Source: Thermoplasmatota archaeon
GTDB taxonomy: Archaea > Thermoplasmatota > Thermoplasmata > UBA10834
Length of the DNA stretch: 38,460 bases
Assembly: GCA_018818785.1 (NCBI GenBank)
Contig: JAHIRF010000003.1
Coordinates: 1-38,460, forward strand
Direction: 5' to 3'
The notes beneath the pieces are model-generated. The model was not told the DNA's origin, ran no database searches, and saw only the letters and a list, made by a program, of their open reading frames with translations. Both the position numbers and the translations under genes were made by a program. Every line of letters starts with the position of its first letter. Positions within the stretch are counted from its first letter, which is position 1. Below, in pieces: positions 9,065 through 16,738 of this stretch.

Positions 9065-9091
9065 CAATGAACCCGATTCACTCATTCGTAA

Positions 9092-9109
9092 CTGCCCCTA
9101 ACGGGGCAG
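9092..9109 (+). promoter_or_regulatory. 5'-leader RNA hairpin, CTGCC/GGCAG type (second copy)
   Basis: Arms CTGCCCC (9092-9098) and GGGGCAG (9103-9109) form a perfect 7-bp stem with a TAAC loop. As in paralogue A, it begins about 32 bp from the TATA centre. It ends just before an ATG at 9110 and 18 nt before the preferred ATG at 9128, so it could affect ribosome access. Confidence 0.5.
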
Positions 9110-9127
9110 ATGTGGATGGGTGTCGAT

Positions 9128-12100
9128 ATGATTCTGCGAAAGCTGCTAGCAATCGCGATTGTGACTGTGATGACCGCCACCGTGTTCTCCGTGATCTCGA
9201 TCACTGGCAGAGCGGAAATGGGTCCTGTTGACGCCTACGGCTACTGCTGGTTGGATTCCAACGCGCCAGACCCGACGGTCCCCTTCGACTGGATAGACAT
9301 AAGCGGGACCGGGACCGATACCGGGATCGACGGTGACGATGACTATGGCGGCCCGTTCCCGATAGGTTTCGATTTCTCCTATTACGGCAACACATACGGG
9401 ATGTTCAATGCCTCGTCGAACGGTTTCATCATGTTCGATGGCAGCGGCTACTATCTGTTCAATTACGAGATACCGAACATATTTAACCCGAACAACATAG
9501 TTGCCATCTACTGGGACGATCTGTATGTGGACCATACATACAACCTCGCCTCGATACGCTACGAGACCATAGGGCTGGCGCCCGAGCGGCAGCTGGTCGT
9601 GGAGTTCGAGAACATCTGCGAGCTCGGCTCGTCCGACCTCATGACGTTCGAGATAATCCTCAACGAGACCGGGGAGATATGGTTCCAGTACGGTCCTATG
9701 AACGGCAATATGGCCTCAGATGCCACCGTAGGGATCGAGAACGACGACGGAACGATGGGCTCCGAATACTCCTACTATTCCGATTCACTCAGTGACGACC
9801 TCGCGATCAGATTCTCCGCTGTGGACTTCTTCATCGGCCCAGAACAGGAATCCGAGGTCATCCCAGGCGATTATATCGAATATCTGCTCACAGTGACAAA
9901 CGACGGCCTGGCAACTGATTCCTTCGATATCACTTGTCTCTCGAGCGCTGATTGGGTGATCGAGCGCCTCGACGCCATTTTGAACCCGCTCGGGGACGAT
10001 AACCTGAACGGCATCCCGGATACAGGAGATATAGCTCCTGGTTCGAGCGTCGATATAATCATACGCGTGAATGTGCCTGGGACCCCGGCATCTTTCGAGG
10101 ATACGACCACGGTCTTTGCCACATCATACGAAACCTCCTCGATCGCGTCGGTCTCCCTGACCACTACCGTGCTCGAAGCGGTTTTCGCACCGCCCCATAG
10201 CGATTTCGTCAACGATACGGACATCGATGGCCTGTTCGACACGCTCTCGTTCAATGTATCTTTGGAAGTATACATCCCAGGTGCCTATGGTATCGACGCG
10301 GTGCTCTCCATACCGCCCTATGACCATGTCGCATCGGCTGGTGCATGGGCGGAATTGGAGGCCGGTCCTCATATATTCCGTCCATCATTCGATGCGAGGA
10401 TAATCAACTCGTACGAGATCGACGGCCCTTACACGGTAGAATTCCTACTGTATTCCTCAGCTACGGGCAACTTGTCCACAGACAGCTACATCACCTCTGC
10501 ATATTCGTGGACCCAATTCGATCCACCGGAGATCAGGTTCAACACACCTTTCGCAGATTATGGATACGATAGCAATGGGGACACCCTCTTCGAGGATTTG
10601 GTCCTCGAGGCCACGGTCGATGTCATCTTGGAAGGCGACTACGAAATGCACGCCTCCCTATGGGATGTCTATGACTCCCATGTCGATTGGCTGACGAACT
10701 ACACTCATCTCACGGTAGGCACCCATGTGGTCGAGTTCAGGTACGATGGTTCAGAAATCTGGCATGACTACCGCGACGGGCCGTTCGAGGTGTACCTGTA
10801 CGCGTACAACGACGCGCTGATCAGGTTGGACCAGTACGAATACACCACCACCTCATACACCTACGACGAGTTCCAGCCCTCCGGAACTCTCTCACCGCCC
10901 TATTCAGACTACGGATATGATGACAATGCCAACGGATTGTTCGACTATCTTGTCGTGGAAGTGCCAGTCGATGTGTCCGTGGGTGATATTTACCTATTCG
11001 ATGCTGACCTCTCAGATGCCGGAATGGCCGTGGTGGACTACTATTCAGGCTATGTTTCGCTGGATGCAGGGGCACAAGTGGTCGAGCTCTGGTTCGATGG
11101 AGAGATCCTGAGAGCTAACGGCGTGGACGGGAATTACACGGTGGACTTCTTCTTCATGGATGATACCTACAGATACATCGATGGCGATTCCTACGAGACG
11201 GATTGGTACGGATACAACGAGTTCGAAGGTTCGGCCCGTATCATCCCTCCACATACCGAGTACACGATCGATGCAGACAGCGACGGACTGTACGACAGCT
11301 TCGTGATCACGATCGATCTGGAGGTCTCCACTGCTGGTTACTACCTCCTCTATGTCTTCCTATATGATAGCTATGGGACGATCATAACGTATGTTTCCAA
11401 TATCGCGTACTTTGCGATAGGTTTCGCGAGCATCGACGCGATCTTCGCGGGATTTGTCTTCCAGAGTGGCGGCTTTGATGGGCCTTACGAGGCATATGCG
11501 GAACTGACCGATCCGTACGCTGGCACGACGATTGATGAATACGGTTTCTTCACCGAATCGTACGCGCACGATGATTTCGAGACGCCTTCCGAATTGACGC
11601 CGCCACACACGGACCACGGTTACGACGCCAATGATGACGGGTTCTATGACTATCTCGTCATCGAGGCAACCGTCAACATCACATCCGCAGGCGAGTACAC
11701 CATCGAGGGATGGTTGTGGGATGAATGGGGATCCTTTGTCTGCATCGCGAGTGACACGGCCTCCCTGGACCCCGGCGTCCAGACATTCGACCTGCGCTGC
11801 GATGGTCAATCGATTCATGATTCTGGATTGAATGGCCCGTATACTGTGGATCTCTACCTCGAATACGAAGGATGGGGCTACACAGACTTCGAAGAGTATG
11901 TGACGGGTTCCTACACATACGACGAGTTCCAACCACCACCGTCATACTTCTCGACCACCTTCTGGGACTTCCCTGTCGATGCCACTGATGACGGTCTATA
12001 CGAGTACCTCGTGGTCGTGGCAACGGTAGAGGTCACCGTGTCCGGAGAATACACGGTCTCGGCGGACATGTACGACCCATACTGGTACTACGTCCAATGG

Positions 12101-14599
12101 ACTGAGAACACGAGCTATCTCGAAGCTGGCATTCAGGAGGTGGAACTCTGGTTCTACGGCCCAGGGATTCGTGCATCCGAGAGGGATGGCTATTATCGTG
12201 TCGATATGTCTCTCTACGATGCCGAGATGGACGCACTGGACGACCATCTGTACTATACGGCCTCCTATTCCTGGGACGAGTTCCAATCCGCTGCATTGTT
12301 CTCCCCTCCTCACAGCGACCACGGCTATGACGAGAACGACGATTCGATCTATGAATACCTCGTGATCGAAGTCAACATTGAAGTGTTCATGAGCGACGAG
12401 CTCTCGGTCCGAGTGTACCTCTTCGACGAGTACTGGAATACAATCGCCTATGTCGAGACGACCCAGTACTGCGAGGAAGGATTCGTGGTGATAAGCGTCT
12501 ACATCCCAGGCTGGGATATACTGGAGAACGGCATCGACGGACCGTACTATGCGGATCTATATCTCTACCACGATGGCGATTTGATCGAGAGCGGCTACTA
12601 CACGACATCCGATTATGCGTTCAACGAGTTCTCGCAGATACCCGCGCAGTTCGGGGCGCCGCACTCCGACTATGGATACGACGATGACGGGGACCTGCTG
12701 TACGAATATCTCGTGGTCGAGGTCCGTGTGAATGTGACCATCGAAGGGACATATCTCATACAAGCGGAGCTGAGAAGCTTCACTTTCGTCTCCATCGACT
12801 CGGTTTTGGTCGAGGCGACGCTCTCCGAGGGGATGCAGACGGTCGAGGTCATGTTCGATAGCTGGCTTATCGCGGCGCATGATATCGATGGCCCATACGA
12901 GGTGAGGCTGAACCTGTTCATGGATGACTTGACCTTCTTGGACTACGAGACGTATGAGACGGAATCTTACTTGGCATCTGAATTCGACCCTGCCGTCCCG
13001 ATGATATATTCGTACTGGGCGTCGGAAGAGCCCACGATAGACGGTGTCTATTCTGCGGGCGAGTGGGAGGACGCAACCTGTGTCTCCTTTGTCTTGGTCG
13101 ATCCGTTGAGCGGGCTCGACTTGGTCATGCTGGTCCTCAACAACGGGACCCATCTATTCGTATGCTACGATTTCGTCGGGGATCTCACAGAGGACGATAA
13201 TGATGGCGCTATCGTCTGTCTCGACACCGGGAACGATGGCATCCTGACGCCCGAGCACGAGGACAGATTCATAATCATGGGCGAAGGCTCACAGGTCCAT
13301 CAGACATATGAGTTCTATAGCACATGGAGCACCCATTGCTCTCCATTCGACCCACTCCTGCCATACCATGATGGCCTCTGGGCCGCAGCGGGGTTCGGAT
13401 CGAGCGATCAGCTCGCGGATGACCACAGGGTGTATGAGTTCTGCATACCGCTCGACCTGATCCTCGCCTCCGCAGGCGACATCCTCGGGTTCGCGGGCGC
13501 CGCTCTGGATCGTTCAACCGAGACATACGGTTACTGGCCTCTGATCGATGAGATGCTTTCCACGCCATCGTTGTATGGGGACCTCGTGCTGTATTCCAGC
13601 GCTCCCCCCGCAACGACGCTCGACCTGTCCGGCACCGAGGGTTCGAGTGGATGGTACACATCCGCGGTCGAGTTCACGCTGACCTCAGAAGACGATGATG
13701 AAGGCGTCAACTACACACGTTACAGGCTGGACGGCGGCGAATGGTCGGATTATACATCTGCCGTAACGGTGTCCGCGGAAGGTTCGCACGCGCTCGAGTT
13801 CTATTCCGTAGACCTCGCTGGGAACGCGGAGAACATCCAGTCGGCATCAATCAATATCGACATGACTGCACCAGAGGCGACGGCCGCTCCTTCAGGGACC
13901 TTGGGTGAGAACGGCTGGTACAGATCGGATGTCACGATCTCTCTCCAAGGTGACGACGGGACCATTGGCTCCGGCATCGCAAACTTCACCATTAGGATCG
14001 ACGGAGGACCTTGGGTCGACTATGCCTCCTCGTTGAGCATATCAGAGGATGGCGTGTTCCTGCTGGAGTACTACTGCACGGATGTCGCGGGCATATCGGC
14101 CGATATCCAGGAGCTGACCGTGAAGGTGGATGCGACGGCTCCTGAAACAACGGCATCCGTGGATGGCTCGACTGTGACCCTGTCCGCGACGGATCCAACC
14201 AGTGGCGTGCTGATGACGAAGTACAGGGTCGATGGCGGGGAGTGGATGAACTACGCCGTGCCATTCGAGGTTCCAGGCTCGGGCAACCATACAGTCGAGT
14301 TCTATTCCATAGACAACGCGGGCAACGCGGGTGACATCTCCCTACAGCTCCTCGACAACGGCTCGGGCGGGACCACAGTGTTCGGCGTGGACTTGTGGAC
14401 GTTGATCATCGTCCTCCTGATCCTCGCGATCATTGTTGGCATCTCCATCCCGCTCATCTACGGCATGAGGCGGAAGGCGAAGGTGTCGGATGCGAAGGCG
14501 GTCATGAAGGATGCAGTGAGCCCCATAGCGCAGCTGTACGACGAACCTTCACCGCCACCGCCCCCTGCGGACGAGACGCCACCTCCGAAGAAGGATTGA
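9128..14599 (+). CDS. Giant Asp/Tyr-rich repeat surface protein, paralogue B (1823 aa)
   Basis: It has the same architecture as paralogue A: signal peptide 1-27; nidogen-like domain about 32-236 (SSNGFIMF, AIYWDDL); NEW3/DUF11-like module about 237-351 with NLNGIPDTGDIAPG; eight ~118-aa repeats 352-1289; CBM9/DOMON-like domain about 1290-1493 opening IDGVYSAGEW; three Ig-like domains about 1494-1742 (DGGEW, DNAGNAG); membrane helix about 1755-1779; then basic MRRKAK and a tail rich in PPP. ATG 9128 aligns with the start of paralogue A (MILRK versus MIPRK). ATG 9110 abuts the leader hairpin and would only add six residues. Two more repeats than paralogue A indicate unequal recombination or slippage since duplication. 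Surface-layer, adhesive or polysaccharide-binding roles are plausible inferences. Confidence 0.85.
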   Translation: MILRKLLAIAIVTVMTATVFSVISITGRAEMGPVDAYGYCWLDSNAPDPTVPFDWIDISGTGTDTGIDGDDDYGGPFPIGFDFSYYGNTYGMFNASSNGFIMFDGSGYYLFNYEIPNIFNPNNIVAIYWDDLYVDHTYNLASIRYETIGLAPERQLVVEFENICELGSSDLMTFEIILNETGEIWFQYGPMNGNMASDATVGIENDDGTMGSEYSYYSDSLSDDLAIRFSAVDFFIGPEQESEVIPGDYIEYLLTVTNDGLATDSFDITCLSSADWVIERLDAILNPLGDDNLNGIPDTGDIAPGSSVDIIIRVNVPGTPASFEDTTTVFATSYETSSIASVSLTTTVLEAVFAPPHSDFVNDTDIDGLFDTLSFNVSLEVYIPGAYGIDAVLSIPPYDHVASAGAWAELEAGPHIFRPSFDARIINSYEIDGPYTVEFLLYSSATGNLSTDSYITSAYSWTQFDPPEIRFNTPFADYGYDSNGDTLFEDLVLEATVDVILEGDYEMHASLWDVYDSHVDWLTNYTHLTVGTHVVEFRYDGSEIWHDYRDGPFEVYLYAYNDALIRLDQYEYTTTSYTYDEFQPSGTLSPPYSDYGYDDNANGLFDYLVVEVPVDVSVGDIYLFDADLSDAGMAVVDYYSGYVSLDAGAQVVELWFDGEILRANGVDGNYTVDFFFMDDTYRYIDGDSYETDWYGYNEFEGSARIIPPHTEYTIDADSDGLYDSFVITIDLEVSTAGYYLLYVFLYDSYGTIITYVSNIAYFAIGFASIDAIFAGFVFQSGGFDGPYEAYAELTDPYAGTTIDEYGFFTESYAHDDFETPSELTPPHTDHGYDANDDGFYDYLVIEATVNITSAGEYTIEGWLWDEWGSFVCIASDTASLDPGVQTFDLRCDGQSIHDSGLNGPYTVDLYLEYEGWGYTDFEEYVTGSYTYDEFQPPPSYFSTTFWDFPVDATDDGLYEYLVVVATVEVTVSGEYTVSADMYDPYWYYVQWTENTSYLEAGIQEVELWFYGPGIRASERDGYYRVDMSLYDAEMDALDDHLYYTASYSWDEFQSAALFSPPHSDHGYDENDDSIYEYLVIEVNIEVFMSDELSVRVYLFDEYWNTIAYVETTQYCEEGFVVISVYIPGWDILENGIDGPYYADLYLYHDGDLIESGYYTTSDYAFNEFSQIPAQFGAPHSDYGYDDDGDLLYEYLVVEVRVNVTIEGTYLIQAELRSFTFVSIDSVLVEATLSEGMQTVEVMFDSWLIAAHDIDGPYEVRLNLFMDDLTFLDYETYETESYLASEFDPAVPMIYSYWASEEPTIDGVYSAGEWEDATCVSFVLVDPLSGLDLVMLVLNNGTHLFVCYDFVGDLTEDDNDGAIVCLDTGNDGILTPEHEDRFIIMGEGSQVHQTYEFYSTWSTHCSPFDPLLPYHDGLWAAAGFGSSDQLADDHRVYEFCIPLDLILASAGDILGFAGAALDRSTETYGYWPLIDEMLSTPSLYGDLVLYSSAPPATTLDLSGTEGSSGWYTSAVEFTLTSEDDDEGVNYTRYRLDGGEWSDYTSAVTVSAEGSHALEFYSVDLAGNAENIQSASINIDMTAPEATAAPSGTLGENGWYRSDVTISLQGDDGTIGSGIANFTIRIDGGPWVDYASSLSISEDGVFLLEYYCTDVAGISADIQELTVKVDATAPETTASVDGSTVTLSATDPTSGVLMTKYRVDGGEWMNYAVPFEVPGSGNHTVEFYSIDNAGNAGDISLQLLDNGSGGTTVFGVDLWTLIIVLLILAIIVGISIPLIYGMRRKAKVSDAKAVMKDAVSPIAQLYDEPSPPPPPADETPPPKKD
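10181..12996 (+). repeat. Eight tandem ~118-aa coding repeats
   Basis: Units start at 10181, 10532, 10886, 11237, 11591, 11942, 12296 and 12644 (periods 348-354 bp). They share the PPHxDxGYDxxxDGLYxYLVVE opening and the YxTxSYxxDEFxP ending with paralogue A. The copies are divergent, so this is an old tandem array. The terminal Asp block here is usually DEF rather than DFD. Confidence 0.85.
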
Positions 14600-14621
14600 A
14601 CAAACCCGTTCTGGCTCCACT

Positions 14622-14653
14622 GCTGGGTCGACGACGGCCCGGCATCATCCTTT
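14622..14653 (+). terminator. Hairpin terminator after paralogue B
   Basis: Bases 14622-14630 pair with 14635-14643 in a 9-bp stem (two G-T wobbles) with an ACGA loop. A pyrimidine-rich ATCATCCTTTTCC follows. It shares the CGGCCCGGCA segment and following T-rich stretch with the terminator of paralogue A. Confidence 0.5.
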
Positions 14654-14795
14654 TCCACAATCTGTCGTGCGTAGAGCGGTTCGCCCCATCCTTCTTAGAT
14701 GGTCTTGCTTACGGCAGATCGCAACCCCTGACTATGAACGATTGGCAAGCATCGATGATATCATGCCTGACTGGTCGGCCCGTGTACAGGTGAAA

Positions 14796-14804
14796 GGATA
14801 AAAT
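14796..14804 (+). promoter_or_regulatory. TATA box of the soluble sensor kinase gene
   Basis: GGATAAAATAG lies about 55 bp before ATG 14855, placing the transcript start near 14827. It marks the kinase as a unit separate from paralogue B. Confidence 0.45.
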
Positions 14805-14854
14805 AGTTCGCAAATCAGATTATCTCCCGAAGGTCAGTACTTACGCAGAAATCC

Positions 14855-16696
14855 ATGGGGTGGCCCCCTACACGCAGTGAAGTGTCGGCTGAAACAGCCT
14901 ACACGGGCATCACCGTTCTCTGTGTGGATGATGAGCCGATCTTCCTAGAGCTGATGAAGGCATACTTGACGCGGGACGAAAGACTGACCGTCGAGTGCGA
15001 ACCATCTCCCGAGGTAGGGCTAGAGAAGCTCAAGACACACAAGTACGACGCGGTAGTCAGCGACTTCGACATGCCCGTCATGAACGGAATAGAGCTCCTG
15101 AAGTCGATCCGAGCGATGGGCTTGGACATACCGTTCATACTGTTCACGGGAAAAGGTAGGGAATCGATCGCAGTGGATGCGCTGAACAACGGTGCCGATT
15201 TCTACATTCAGAAGAGCACGGATGCCAAGTCCCAGTTCGAGGAACTCGACCATCTTATCCACAACCTGGTCGAATCAAGACGTGCCAAGGCTGCTGGAAG
15301 ACAGCACCTCGAGCTATTGGAGCGGGTGATGGACACCAGCATCGTCGGCGTGCTCGCATTCGATAGAGACTTCCGCATAAGCATCTGGAACCCCGGGATG
15401 GTGCGGATCACCGAGCTCAGCGAGTCGCAGGCCCTCGGGCGGAACGTGTTCGACATGGTCCCTTCTCTGGACACATCCGATCAGGACGCTCGCATCAAGG
15501 GGACGATCAAGGGTGAGGCGACCGAGGCGGACGATGTCCCATTCTTCGTGCCTGGCTCCGGCAAGGATCTCGTAGTTGAGCTCTACAGCTCCCCGATCTA
15601 CGATGCCTTTGGGAATATAGTGGGCGGCCTGTCCGTGGTGATAGATCGCACCAAGAGGCATGACGCCTTGGATGCCTTGGTGATGACGAGCAGGAAATAT
15701 TCCACCCTCTTCCAGCATCTTGGAGACCCCGTGTTCGTCACCGACCTGAACGGTTGCATCATGGAAGTGAATGATGCGGCGACCGAGCACCTGGGATACT
15801 CGAGGGGCGAGCTCCTCGGAATGACGATCTCATCATTCACCACTCCTCAGTTCGCCATGACGATCACCGTGAGGGTCCGCACCCTACTGAGGCAGAGTCA
15901 TGCCATCTACGAGAGCGAGCACATCCGGAAGGATGGCTCAGTCGTTCCGGTCAGGATCAGCAGCAGGGTGGTTGACTTCGGCGGTGAGAGCGCGATCCTG
16001 TCCACGGTCAGGGACGTGTCGCATACAAAGAAGACCCAGGCGGATCTTCAGTTGGCACAGAAGAAGCTCGACCTGCTGGGCAGGATCACCAGACACGATA
16101 TCAGGAATCACGTGACGATCCTTTCGGCGAATCTGTTCCTTATCGAGGAGAGCCTCAAGGATTCTTCGGTGGGGAAGTACTTGGAGAGTGCGAGGGCGGC
16201 TTACATGAGGATCGTCACTCAGCTCGACTTCGCAGGACAGTATCAGAAAACAGGCACGTTGGAGCCCGCATGGGTAGACTTTAAGGACGCCCTGGCCAAA
16301 GCGATGGTCTCGGTCGATTTGGGCACTGTGCAGGTCGAGGAAGATCTGGGCGGACTCGAGATGCTCGTCGATCCGATGTTCGAGATGGTATTCTCCAATC
16401 TCATCGTCAACTCGCTCAAGCACGGTGAACGCGTCAAGAACATCGTCATATCCCACGAGTTCGTCGGGGACAGTCTCGTAGTCGTCTATGAGGACGACGG
16501 CATCGGGATAGACCTCGCGGTGAAGGATAGGCTGTTCGAGCTGGGTGGGGCGAGAGCGGGCGGCATGGGTATGTTCCTGATAAAGGAGATACTGGGGATA
16601 ACTGGCATATCCATCCTCGAGAACGGAGAGCCTGGCAATGGCGTGCGGTTCGAGATGATCGTGCCCAAGGGAAGGTTCAGGCAAAAGACAATATGA
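14855..16696 (+). CDS. Receiver-PAS-PAS histidine kinase, cytoplasmic
   Basis: A hybrid sensor kinase of 613 aa without membrane segments. The receiver domain (about 17-135) has the acidic pair in CVDDEP, phospho-acceptor Asp70 in SDFDMPVMNG and the Lys of FTGKG. PAS 1 (about 145-265) and PAS 2 (about 280-395) follow, the latter with VTDLNGCIMEVNDA. The dimerisation helix carries the archaeal-type H-box RHDIRNH with His414. The ATPase domain has the N-box NLIVNSLKHGE, the G1 box EDDGIGI and a G2 box GGMGMFL. A receiver at the N-terminus suggests it takes phosphate from, or is tuned by, another kinase; the membrane kinase at 24483 is a candidate only by proximity. It is convergent with the third giant surface protein (42-bp gap). 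The PAS ligand is unknown. Confidence 0.9.
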   Translation: MGWPPTRSEVSAETAYTGITVLCVDDEPIFLELMKAYLTRDERLTVECEPSPEVGLEKLKTHKYDAVVSDFDMPVMNGIELLKSIRAMGLDIPFILFTGKGRESIAVDALNNGADFYIQKSTDAKSQFEELDHLIHNLVESRRAKAAGRQHLELLERVMDTSIVGVLAFDRDFRISIWNPGMVRITELSESQALGRNVFDMVPSLDTSDQDARIKGTIKGEATEADDVPFFVPGSGKDLVVELYSSPIYDAFGNIVGGLSVVIDRTKRHDALDALVMTSRKYSTLFQHLGDPVFVTDLNGCIMEVNDAATEHLGYSRGELLGMTISSFTTPQFAMTITVRVRTLLRQSHAIYESEHIRKDGSVVPVRISSRVVDFGGESAILSTVRDVSHTKKTQADLQLAQKKLDLLGRITRHDIRNHVTILSANLFLIEESLKDSSVGKYLESARAAYMRIVTQLDFAGQYQKTGTLEPAWVDFKDALAKAMVSVDLGTVQVEEDLGGLEMLVDPMFEMVFSNLIVNSLKHGERVKNIVISHEFVGDSLVVVYEDDGIGIDLAVKDRLFELGGARAGGMGMFLIKEILGITGISILENGEPGNGVRFEMIVPKGRFRQKTI

Positions 16697-16738
16697 GATA
16701 CGGAGTGGCTCTTGCAGATGGATCTCTGGGGTTCGTGC

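Noticed and set aside
5246-12996. CRISPR-like or short-sequence repeat array
   Set aside because: The periodicity is 348-357 bp, in frame, and conserved at the protein rather than the DNA level; these are coding domain repeats.
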